DNA from: Scylla paramamosain
Taxonomy: Eukaryota > Arthropoda > Malacostraca > Decapoda > Portunidae
Direction of reading: 5' to 3'
Assembly: GCF_035594125.1 (NCBI RefSeq)
Contig: NC_087156.1
Location: 12,482,806-12,546,805, forward strand
DNA length: 64,000 nucleotides
Position numbers and translations under genes: made by a program. Of the stretch, positions 24,599 through 36,735 are shown in pieces; within the stretch, counting starts at the first letter, position 1; each line of letters starts with the position of its first letter. The notes beneath the pieces are model-generated. The model did not search any database. It had not been told where the DNA came from and worked only from the letters and a program-made list of their open reading frames with translations.

Positions 24599-27246
24599 CA
24601 GTGTTTTTGAGCGTGTTACGCAATAAAGCACTAAAAGCCAGGGCAATCACATTACATGGGAATAAAACCAAATTTTACCAAAAACTGGCCTTTAAGTGTT
24701 TTTGAGGTCTTTACATACCAAAACGCTAAAACGCACGCAAAATACATTTTATGAAGAAACAGAATAACATTACCAAATACATATATTTTGAGTGTTTTTG
24801 GTCATATTACCTTAAAAAAAACGCTTAAATACATGGAAAGAACCTTATGTTTGGGAAACGAAAGAACATTACGAGAAACGTGTATTATGAATGATTTTTA
24901 AGTTCCTTCAGTACCAAAAAGCTAAAACCCACAAATAACACTCTTTAGAAAAAATAAATAAATAAAAAAAAAAAAAATAAAAAAATGAAAATTTTTTTTG
25001 TTTTTGTTTTTCATCTTCATAGGTACCAAATTGCCAAAATTCTACCAAAATTTAGAGAATTTATGTGAAAAAAAGAATATTTTCATGAAAGTTAATTATA
25101 GCTTTTTTTTCTGATTGTTATATACCAAAACCTAAAGTGCATGCAAAGCCACCTATATAGGGAAGTTAAACGACTTTACCAGAAACCTGTGTTTTCAATG
25201 TTTTCAGCATGTTAGGCACCAATACGATAAATAATATGAAAATCAGTCAATATGTGAATCCAAAACAAAATTACTGAAAACGTGTCTTTTCAGTGTTTTA
25301 CGTAGAAAAACGCTAAAGCGGATACAAACCATCCTATATGAAGAAATATAATAACATTACCAAAAAGATATTTTTTGAGTGTTTTTGAGCTTCTTACCTA
25401 CAAAAAATGCTAAAATGGATGTAAAGCACTCTAGATTAGGAAACAAAAGGACATTACCAGAAACGTGTATAATGAGTGTTTTATAGCTTTAGAAGAACCA
25501 CAAGGCAATAAACGCAAAAACTCGTGTATATAGAGAAATTTTTACATCCCAAAATGATGAAATGCATGAATAACACTTTTAATCGATAAACAGAACTACC
25601 TTACCAAATTGTGTATTTTAAATTTTAAGTGTTTTTTACATTCTTAGTTACAAAAATGCCAAATTACATGCGAAACTAGCTTCATTTGGGAAAATATGAC
25701 ATTACCAGAAAAGTGTCTTTTGAGTGTTTTTGAGCGTGATATGCAACAAAGCACTAAAAAGCAGAACGATCACATTACATGAGAATAAAACCACTTTGCA
25801 CGAAGAATTTGCCTTTAAGTGTTTTTTAACCCCTTATATACAAAACCGCTAAAACGCATGAAAAAACAAACTTTATGGAGAACCAGAATAATATTACCAA
25901 AAACATGTATTTTCAGTGTTTTGATCATGTTATCTATAAAAACGCTTAAGTACATGCAAAGAATATTATGTTTGGGAACCAAAAGGACATTACGAGAAAC
26001 GTGTATTATAAGTGTTTTTATAAGTACCTTAAGTACCAAAAAGCTAAAATTCACAAATAACACTCTTTAATTAGAAAATAAAAAATAAAAAATAAAATAA
26101 ATAGGATTTTTTTTGTTTTTGTTTTTCATCTTAATAGGTACCGAGATGCCAAATTTCTGGAAAAATTCAGGGCAATTATGTGATAAAAGAATATTATCAA
26201 AAAAGTTAATTTCAGCTTTTTTTTTTTTGGACTTAGTACCAAACCCTAAAGTGCATGCAAGGCCTCCAATATGAGGAAATTTAACGACCTTACCAGAAAT
26301 CTTTGTTTTGTGTGTTTTTTAGCATGTTAGGCACCAAAATGATAAATAATAAGGATCTCACTCTATATGGGAATCCAAAACAAAGTTAGAAAAACGTGTC
26401 TTCTCACTGTTTTACTTAGCAAAACGTTAAAACGGATGCAAACCAAACATTATCAAGAAATAGAAGAACGTTACCAAAAATGTATATTTTGAGTGTTTTT
26501 GAGCTTTTTACCTACAAAAACGCGAAAATTGATGCAAAGCACTCTATATTTGGAAACAGAAGGACATTACAAGAAAATTGTATAATGAGTGTTTTATAGT
26601 TCAAAAGATCCACAAAGCAAACAACGCAAAAACTCGTGTATATGGAGATATTTCTTAGATACCAAAATGCTGAAACTCATGAATAACACTCTTAATTGAG
26701 AAACAGAACAACCTTACTAAATGCGTGATTTTGAGTGCTTTTCACATTCTTTGTTACCAAAAACCCCAAATTATATGCGAAAATAGCTTTGTGCGAAAAA
26801 AATGACTTTACCAGAAAAGTATCTTTTGAATGTTTTTCAGCGTGATAAGTAATAAAGCACTCAAAAAGCAGGAAAATCACATAATATTGGAATAAAACCA
26901 TTTTTTACCAAGAACTTTTCCTTTAAGTGTTTTTGAGCTCCTTTTATACAAAACTGCTAAAACGCTTGCAAAACACACTTTATGGAGAAACAGAATAACA
27001 TTACGAAAACCTTGTATTATTAGTGTTTTTGATCACGTTATCTATGAAAACGCTTAAATACATACAAAGAAACTTATGTTTGGGAAACGAAAGGGCATTA
27101 CGAGAAACGTGTATTACGAGTGTTTTTAATAACTTTAAGTACCAAAAAAGTAAATCCCAGAAATAACACTTTATTGAGAAAAAATGAATAAAAAAAATAA
27201 AAAATAAAAAAATAGGATTTTTTTTATTTTTTTTATTTATCTTCAT

Positions 27247-28762
27247 TGGTACCGAAATGCCAAAATTCTGGGAAAATTCAAGGCAATTATATGATAAAAG
27301 AAAATTACCAAAAAAGTTAATTTTAACATTTTTATATACCAAACCCTAAAGTGCATGCAAAGCCTCCTATATGAGGAAATTAAACGACCTTATCAGAAAT
27401 CTCTCTTTTGAGTGTTGTTCAGCATGTTAGGCACCAAAACAATAAATAATAAGGAACTCACTCTATATGGGAATTCAAAACAAAATTACTGAAAACGTGT
27501 CTTTTCAGTGTTTTACGATGAAAAACGCTAACACGGATGCAAACAAAACAATATAAAGAAATAGAAAAACATTACCAAAAAGGTATATTTTGAGTGTTTT
27601 TGAGCTTGTTACCTATAAAAAACACGAAAATTGATGCAAAGCACTCTATAATGGAAAAGAAAAGGACATTGCATGAAAAGTGTATAATGAGTCTTTTATG
27701 GTTCAAAAGAACTATAAGACAAAAAAAGCAAAAACTAGTGTATATGAAGAATTTTCATAGATACCAAAATGCTGAAACTCATGAACAACACTCTTAATTG
27801 AGAAACAGAAGAATCTTACTAAATGTGTGTATTTTGAGTGCTTTTCACATTCTTAGTTACCAAAACCCCAAATTGCATGCGAAACCAGCTTTATGTGGGA
27901 AAAAAATGACACTACCATAAAAATGTCTTTTGAGTGTTTTTGAGCGTGTTAGGCAAAGAAACACTTAAAAGGAGGGCAATCACATTACATTGGAATAAAA
28001 CCAATTTTTAATAAGAACTTGCCTTTAAGTGTTTTTGAGCTCCTTATATACCAAAACACTAAAACGCATGCAAAATACACTTTATGGTGAAACAGAATAA
28101 CATTACCAAAAACATGTATTTTGAGTGTTTTTGATCATATTTCCAATAAAAACGCTTAAATGACATTACCAGAAAAATGTGTTTTAAGTGTTTTTAAGCG
28201 TGATATGCAACAAAGCACTAAAAAGCAGAAAAATCACATAACTTGGGTATAAAACCAACTTTTACGAAGAACTTGTCTTTAAGTGTTTTTTTTTAACTCC
28301 TTACATACCAAAACGCTGAAACGCATGTAAAACACCCTTTATGGAGAAACAGAATAACAGTACCAAAAATATGTATTTTGAGTGTTTTTGATCATGTTTC
28401 TTATAAAAATGCTTAAATACATGTAAAGAACCCTATGTTTATGTTTATGTTTAAACCCTATGTTTAAGTGTTTTTGAGCTCCTTATATACCAAAACGCTA
28501 AAACGCATGCAAAACATCCATTATGGAGAAACAGAATATCATTACCAAAAACATGTATTTTGAGACTTTTGATCATGTTACTTCTAATAACGCTTTAATA
28601 AATGCAAAAAACCCTATGTCTGGGAAACAAAAGGACATTAGGAGAAGCGTGTATTATGAGTCTTTTTAAGTTCCATAAGTACTAAAAAGCTAAAACCTCT
28701 TTATAGAGAAGAAAAAAAGTAAATAAATAAATGTTTTTTTTTTTCGTTATTCATCTTCATAG
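27247..28762 (+). repeat. Expanded HOR unit (~1,516 bp)
   Basis: Between two class-3 landmarks the unit is ~400 bp longer than normal. After class 1 (ATCATATTTCC...CGCTTAAATGACATTACC) the text returns to class 11, runs classes 11-12-1, hits a small ATGTTT tandem at ~28,433-28,468, and repeats class 12-1 again. Classes 11, 12 and 1 are therefore present two to three times. The same irregular unit is present at 39,385-40,889, and its core is seen at 17,690-17,850. Confidence 0.75.
28433..28468. repeat. ATGTTT microtandem at a monomer joint
   Basis: CCCTATGTTT is followed by further ATGTTT copies and a second CCCTATGTTTAAGTG. This marks a slippage joint between class 1 and class 12. The same joint is at ~40,571-40,606. 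Confidence 0.8.
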
Positions 28763-30850
28763 GTACCAATATCACAAAATTCTGGCAAAATTCAGGGAAA
28801 TTATATGGAAAAAGAACATTATCAAAAAAGATAATTTTAGCTATATTTTTTCGGACTGTTATGCACAAAACCCTAAAGTGCATGCAAAGCCATTTATATG
28901 GGGAAATTAAACGTCTTTACGAGAAACCTGTGTTTCTAGTGTTTTTCAGCATATTAGTCACCAAAACAATTAACAATATGGAATTCATTCTATTTTGGAA
29001 TCCAAAACAAATTACTGAAAACGTGTCTTCCGTGTTTTAAGTAGAAAAATGCTAAAACGGATGCAAAGCAGCCAACATGAAAAACTGGAAAAAGATTACT
29101 AAAATGTATATTTTGAGTATTTTTGAGCTTTTTAAAACGCGAAAATGGATTGAAAGCTCTCTATATTGGTTAACAAAAGGACATTACGAGAAACGTGTAT
29201 AATGAGTGTTTTATAGATTCTCAAGAAGCAAAAGGCAAAAAACGCAAAAACACGTATATATGGAGAAGTTTCTTAGATACCAAAATGGTGAAACTCCTGA
29301 ATAACAACACTATTAATTGAGAAAGATAACAACCTTACCAAATGCGTGTATTTTGAGTTTTTTGCACATTCTTAGTTACCAAAACCCCAAATTGCATGTG
29401 AAAGTAGCTTTATATGGGAAAAAAAAAAATGACACTACCAGAAAAGTGTCTTTTAAGTTTTTCTTTTTAGTATAATAGGCAATAAAGCACTTAAAAGCAG
29501 GGCAATCACATTACATGGGAATAAAATCAACTTTTACCAAGTGTTTTTTTTTGTTTTTGAGCTTCTTATATACCAAAACGCTCAAACGCATGCAAAACAC
29601 CCTTTATTTAGAAACAGAATAACATTACCAAAAACATGTATTTTGAGTGTTTTTGATCATGTTACCTATAAAAACGCTTAAATACATGCAAAGAATCTTA
29701 TGTTTGAGAAACGAAAGGACATTTCGAGAAACGTGTATTATGAGTGTTTTTAATTTCTTTAAGTATCAAAAAGCTAAAACCCACAAATAACACTCTTTAT
29801 AGAGAAAAAATAAATAAATAAATAAAAAATAGGATTTTTTTATTCATCTTCATAGGTACCGAGATACTAAAATTCTGCCAAAATACAGGGAAATTATATG
29901 AAAAAAGAACATTATGAAAAAGAGTTAATTTTAGCTTGTTTTTCGGACTGTTATGTACTAAACCCTAAAGTGCATGCAAAGCCACCTATATGGGGAAATT
30001 AAACGACCTTACTAGAAACCTGTCTTTTGTGTTTTTTTTTCAGCATGTTAGGCATGAAAACGATAAATAATATGGAAGTCACTAAATGTGGGAATCCATC
30101 ACAAAATTACTGAAAAAAGAGTATTTTCAGTGTTTTACGTAAAAAAAACGCTAAATTGGATGCAAACCAACGAATATGGAGAAATAGAATAACATTACCA
30201 AAAAGGTATATTTAAACAAAAACGCGAAAATGGATGGAAAGCACTCTATATTGGGATACAAAAGGACATTACGAGAAACGTGTATAATGAGTGTTTTATA
30301 GTTTCACAACAGCAACAAAGCAAAAATCGCAAAACTCGGTGTATATGGAGAAGTTTCTTAGATATCAAAATGCTAAAACTCAGAAATAACACTCTTAATT
30401 AAGAATACAGAACAACCTTACCAAATGCATGTATTTTGAGTGCTTTTCACATTCTTAGTTACCAAAACCAAAAATTGCATGCGAAACTAGCTTTATGTGG
30501 GAAAAAAATGACATTACCAAAAAAGTGTCTTTTGAGTGTTTTGGAGCGTGATAGGCACTAAAGCACTAAAAAGGAGGGCAATCACATTATATGGGAATAA
30601 AACCAACTTTTACCAAGAACTTGTCTTTACGTGTTTTTTATATTCTTACATACCAAAACGCAAAACGCTTGCAAAACACCCTTTATGGAGAAACAGAATA
30701 TCATTACCAGAAACATTTATTGAGTGTTTTTGATCATGTTACCTATAAAAATGTCTAAATACATGCAAAGAACCCTATGTTTGGAAAATGAAAAGACATT
30801 ACGAAAATCGTGTATTATGAGTGTTTTTAAGTTCCTTAAATACCAAAAAG

Positions 30851-30892
30851 CAAAATAACAAAATAACAAAATAACAAAATAACAAATAACTC
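30851..30892. repeat. (AAAATAAC)n microtandem
   Basis: Four to five copies of an AAAATAAC octamer arose from the CACAAATAACTC segment of a class-2 monomer. The paralogous monomer near 13,370 has a single copy, so the expansion is local. Confidence 0.8.
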
Positions 30893-33800
30893 TTTATAGA
30901 GAGAAAAAAAAATTTGTTATTCATCTTCATAGGTACCGAGATGCCAAAATTCTGGCAAAATTCATGTAAATTTTGTAAAAAAAAATTATTATAAAAAAAT
31001 AATTTTAGCTTTTTTCCGGAGTTATGTACAAACTCTGAAGTGCATGCAAATCCACCTATATGGGGAAATTACACGACTTTACCAGAAACCTGTCTTTTGA
31101 GTATTTTTAAGCAATCTGAACAATATTACTTAAAACGTGTCTTTTCAGTGATTTACGTAGAAAAACGCTAAAACGGATGCAAACCAACCAATATGAAGAA
31201 ATAGAATAACATTACCAAAAAGATATATTTTGACGTGTTTTTGAGCTTGTTACCTATAAAAAATGCAAAAATGGATGGAAAGCACTTTATATTGGCAAAG
31301 AAGAGGACATTATGAAAAACGTGTATGAGTGTTTTATAGTTTGAGAAGAACCACAAGGTAAAATACTCAAAAACTCGTGTACATAAAGAAGTTTCTTACA
31401 TACCAAAAAGCTGAAACTCATCAATAACACTTAATTTTGAAACAGAAATACCTTACCAAATGTGTGTATTAGAAAAAATTTCTTACATACCAAAATGCTG
31501 TAACTCATGAATAACACTTTTAATTAAGAAATAGAACAACCTTACTAAATGCCTGTATTTTGAGTTTTTTCACATTCTTAGCAAAACCCCAAATTCCATG
31601 CAAAACTAGCTTTATGTGGAAAAAAAAATGATATTACCAGAATAGTGTCTTTTGAGTGTTTTTCACCCTGTTAGGCAATAAATCACTAAAAAGCAGGGGA
31701 ATCACATTACATGGGAATAATAACAACTTTTACCAAGAACTTGCCTTTAAGTGTTTTTGAGCTAATTACATACGAAAACGGTAAAACGCATGCAAAATAC
31801 ATTTTATGGAGAAAGAGATTAAAATTACCAAAAACATATAATTTGAGTGGTTTTGATCATGTTATCTATAAAAACGCTTAAATACATGCAAAAAAGCTTA
31901 TGTTTAAAAAACGAAAGGATATTACGAGAAATGTGTATTATAAGTGTTTTTAAGTTCCTTAAGTACCAAAAAGCAAAAACCCACAAATAACACTCTTTAT
32001 TTACAAAAAAAAGTAAGAAAATAAAAAAATAGGATTTTTTTTTGTTATTCATCTTCATAGGTACCGAGATGCCAAAATTCTGGGAAAATTCAGGGCTATT
32101 ATATGTTAAAACAAAAATTATCAAAAAAGTAAATTTTAGCTTTTTTTTCGGAGTGTTATGTACCAAACCCTAAAGTGCATCCAAAGACTCCTATATGAGG
32201 AAATTAAACGACCTTACCAGAAATCTGTTTTTTGAGTGTTTTTCAGCATGTTACGCACAGAAACGATAAATAATAAGGAACTCACTCTATATGAGAATCC
32301 AAAATAAAATTACTGAAAACGTGTTTTTTTCTTTCTTATACGTAGAAAAACGCTAAAACGGATGCAAACCTACCAATATCAAGAAATAGAAAAACATTAC
32401 CAAAAAGGTATATTTTGAGTGTTTTTGAGCTTGTTACCTAGAAAAAACGCGAAAATTGATGCAAAGCACTTTATATTAGAAAACAAAAGGACTTTGCAAG
32501 AAAAGTGTATAATGAGTTTTTTATAGTTCAAAAGAACCAAAAGGCAAAAAACACAAAAACTCGTGTATATGGAGAAGGTTCCTAGATACCAAAATGCTGA
32601 AACTTATGAATAACACTCTTAATTGAGAAACAGAACAACCTTACTAAATGCGTGTATTTTGAGTGCTTTTCACATTCTTAGTTAAAAAAACCACAAATTG
32701 CATGCGAAACCACCTTTATGTGAGAAAAAAATGACATTACCAGAAAAGTGTCTTTTAAGTGTTTTTGTGCGTGATAAGCAATAAAGCACTAAAAAGAAGG
32801 GCAATCATATTACATTGGAATAACACCAATTTATACCAAAAACTTGCCTTTAAGTGTTTTTGAGGTCCTTGTATACCAAACCGCTAAAACCCATACAAAA
32901 ACAAACTTTATGGAGAAACACAACAACATTACCAAAAACATGTATTTTGAGTGTTTTTGATATTGTTATCTATAAAAACGCTTAATTACATGCAAAGAAC
33001 ATTATGTTTGGGAAACAAAAGGATATTACGAGAAACGTGTATTATGAGTGTTTTTTTAAGTTCTTTAAGTACCAAAAACCTAATACCCACAAACAACACT
33101 CTTTATTTAGAAAATAAAAAAACAGAAATATAAAAAAAAATTGGATTTTTTTTTTCTTATTTTTATTCATAGGTACCGAGATGCCAAAATTCTGGGAAAA
33201 TTTAGGGCAATCATATGATAAAAGAATATTATCAAAAAAGTTAATTTCCTGTTTTTTTTTTCCGACTGTTATGTACCAAACCTTAAAGTGCATGCAAAGA
33301 CTCCTATATGAGGAAATTAAACGACCTTACCAGAAATATGTGTTTTGAGTGTTTTTTAGCATGTTAGGCACCAAAACGATAAATAATAAAGAACACACTC
33401 TATATGGGAATCCAAAAAAAAGCTACTGAAAACGTCTTCTCAGTGTTTTACGTAGAAAAACGCTGAAACGGTTGCAAAGCAACCAATGTCAAGAAACAGA
33501 AAAACTTTACTAAAAAGGTATATTTTGAGTGTTTTTGAGTTTGTTACCTACAAAATACGCGAAAATTGATGCAAAGCACTCTATACTGGGAAACAAAACG
33601 ACATTGCAAGAAAAGCGTATAATGAGTGTTTCATAGTTCAAAAGAACCACAAGGCAAAAAAACGCAAAATGTCGTGTATATGGAGAGGTTTCCTAGATTC
33701 AAAAATGCTAAAACTCATGTATAACACTCCTAATTGAGAAACAGAACAGCCTTAATAAATCCGTGTATTTTGAGTGCTTTTCACATTCTTAGCAAAACCC

Positions 33801-36420
33801 CAAATTGCATGCTAAAATAGATTTATGGGAAAAAAAAAGACTTTACCACAAAAGTGTCTTTTGAGTGTTTTTGAGTGTGATAGAAAATAAAGCACTAAAA
33901 AGGAGGGCAATCACATTACATTTAAGGAAAACGAATTTTTACCAAGAATTTGCATTTATGTGTTTTTGAGCTCCTTATATACCAAAACACTAAAACGCAT
34001 GCAAAACACTCTTTATGGTGAAACAGAATAACATTACCAAAAACATGTATTTTGAGTGTTTTTGATCATGTTACCAATAAAAACGCTTAAATAAATGCAA
34101 AGAACATTACTTTTGGGAAACAAAAGGAGATTACGATAAACGAGTATTATGAGTTTTTTTTTTAAGTTCATTAATTACCAAAAAGCTAAAAGTCACAAAT
34201 AACACTCTTTTTTATAGAAACAATAAATAAATAAAAAAAATACAATATTTTTTTCTTTCTTATTCATCTTCACAGGTACCGAAATGACAAAATTCGGGCA
34301 AATTTCAGGAAATTATGTGAAATAAAAACATTATCAAAAAAGTTAAATATAGCTTTTTTTTTTTCGAACTGTTATGTACCAAACCCCTAAAGTGCATGCA
34401 AACCCACCTACATGAGGAAATTAAACGTCTTTGCCAGAAATCGATCATATGAGTGTTTTTCAGCATGTTAGGAACCAACACGATAAATAACATGGAAGTC
34501 AATCTATATGGGAATCCAAAACAAAATTACTAAAAACGTGTCTTTTCGGTGTTTTATGTAGAAAAACGCTAAAACGGATGTAAACCAATATATATGAAGA
34601 AATAAAATAACATTGACAAAAAGGTATATTTTAAGTGTTTTTGAAATTGTTACCTACGAAAAATGCGAAAATGGATGGAAAGCACTCTATATTGGGAAGC
34701 AAAAGGACATTACGAGAAACGTGTATAATGAGTGTTTTATAGTTTCACAAGAACTACAAGGCAAAAAACGCAAAAACTCGTGTATATTAAGAAGTTTCTT
34801 ACCTTCCAAAATGCTGTAACTCTGCAACAAACAGAACAATCTTACTAAATGCGTGTATTTTGAGTGCTTTTCACATCCTTAGTTACCAAAACCCCCAATT
34901 GCATGCGAAACCAGCTTTTTGTGGGAAAAAAATGACATTACCAGAAAAATGTCTTTTGAGTGTTTTTGAGCGTGTTAGGCAATAAAGCACTAAAAAGCAG
35001 GGCAATCACATTACATTGGAATAAAACCTTTTTTTAACAAGAACTTGTCATTAAGTGTATTTGAGCTCCTTATATACCAAAACACTAAAATGCATGCAAA
35101 ATACACTTGATGGTGAAACAGAATAACATTACCAAAAACATGTTTTTTGAGTGTTTTTGATCATGTTACTAATAAAAACGCTTAAATATATGCAAAGAAC
35201 CGTATTTTTGGGAAATGAAAGGACATTACGAGAAACGTGTATTATAAGTGTTTTTAAGTTCATTAAGTACGAAAAAGCTAAAAGCAACAAATTATTATCC
35301 TTATTGAGAAAAAAAAGTAAAAAAATAAAAAAATACGATTTTTTTTTCGTTCTTATTCATCTTCACAGGTAACGAGGTGCCAAAATTCGGGCAAAGTTCA
35401 GGAAAATATATGAAATAAGAACATTATCAAAAAAGTTAAATTTAGCTTTTTTTTTCGGACTGTTATGTACCAAACAGCTAAAGTGCATGCAAAGCCAACT
35501 ATATGGGGAAATTAAACGTGTTTGCCAGAAAACTGTCTTATGAGTGTTTTTCAGCATGTTAGGAACGAACATGATAAAACCCTAGGAAGTCAATCTATAT
35601 GGGAATCCAAAACAAAATTACTGAAAACGTGTCTTTTCGGTGTTTTACGTACAAAACGCTAAAATGGATGCAAACTAACCAAAATGAAGAAATAGAATAA
35701 CATTACCAAAAAGGTATATTTTGAGTTTTTTTGAAATTGTTACCTACAAAAAACGCGAAAATGGATGGAAAGCACTCCATATTGGGAAGCAAAAGGCACC
35801 AAAAAGCATGTTAGGCACCAAAACGATAAATAATATGAAAGTCACTCTATATGGAAATCCAAAACAAAATCACTGGAAACGTGTCTTTTAAAAGATTTAC
35901 GTTGAAAAACGCTAAAACGGAGGCAAACCAACCAATATGAAGGAATAGAATAACATTACCAAAAAAGTATATTTTGTGTGTTTTTAAACTTGTTACATAA
36001 AAAGAAACTGGAAATGGATGCAAAGCACTCTAGATAAGGAAAAAAAAGGACATAATGAGAAACGTGTATAATGAGAGTTTTATAGTTCACCAGAATCACA
36101 AGGCAAAAAACGCAAAAACTCGACTGTATGGAGAAGTTCCTAAGATACCAAAATACTGAAACTCATGAATCACACTCTTAATCAAGAAACAGAACAACCT
36201 TACTAAATGCGTGTATTTTGAGTGTTTTTTTACATTCTTAGTTACCAAAACCCCAAATTCCATGCGAAATTACCTTTATGTGGGAAAAAAATGACATTAC
36301 CAGAAAAGAGTCTTTGAGTGTTTTTGAGCGTGTTAGGCAATAAAGCACTAAAAAGCAGGGCAATCACATTACATGGGAATAAAACAAACTTTTACGAAGA
36401 ACATGCCTTTTAGTGTTTTT

Positions 36421-36735
36421 GACATGCATTTAATAAGGTTGCTCTGTTTCTCAATTAAGAGTGTTATTCATGAGTTTCAGCATTTACACCAGTTTTTGCG
36501 TTTTTTGCCTTGTGGATTTTTTGAATTATAAAACATTCATTATACATTTTTCTCGCAATGTTTTCTACGTAAAACACTGAGAAGACACGTTTTCAGTAAA
36601 TTTCTTTTGGATTCCCAAATAGAGTGAGTTTCTTATTATTTTTTTCGTTTTGGTGCCTAACATGCTGAAAAACACTCAAAAGACAGATTTCTGGTAACGT
36701 CTTTAATTTCCTCATATGGTAGGCTTTGCATGTCT
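36421..36735 (-). repeat. Reverse island (~314 bp) inside forward array
   Basis: The island is flanked by TAGTGTTTTT|GACATGCATT on the left and GCATGTCTTTT|CAGTGTTTTTG on the right. Inside, monomers run in reverse with two skipped joints (GTTTCAGCATTTACACC and CGCAATGTTTTCTACG). Nearly identical copies are at 44,141-44,452 (same orientation) and 20,756-21,068 (opposite orientation). Confidence 0.88.

Larger units (their letters stand above)
24599..36420 (+). repeat. Satellite HOR array, forward (super-repeat copy 1)
   Basis: Ten class-3 landmarks (near 25,020, 26,137, 27,246, 28,762, 29,857, 30,931, 32,060, 33,172, 34,275 and 35,368) are spaced at ~1.1 kb, apart from one 1,516-bp unit. The block opens with GTTACGCAATAAAGCACTAA and the variant AAAGCCAGGGC. 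Both recur near 36,741 and 44,459, so this is the first copy of a larger repeat. The first ~5.6 kb (to ~30,230) pairs with 36,741-42,390, and the last ~1.75 kb (34,680-36,420) pairs with 42,400-44,140. The ~4.4 kb between them has no partner in the next copy. No gene is seen. Confidence 0.92.

Noticed and set aside
27001..27342. Recurring open frames of 60-113 codons in the satellite (also near 16,553, 31,825, 39,289), rich in Lys, Phe and Asn
   Set aside because: They recur because the same monomers recur, shift frame between units, run through A/T tracts, and have no recognisable domain or codon bias. They are by-products of an AT-rich repeat lacking stops in some frames.
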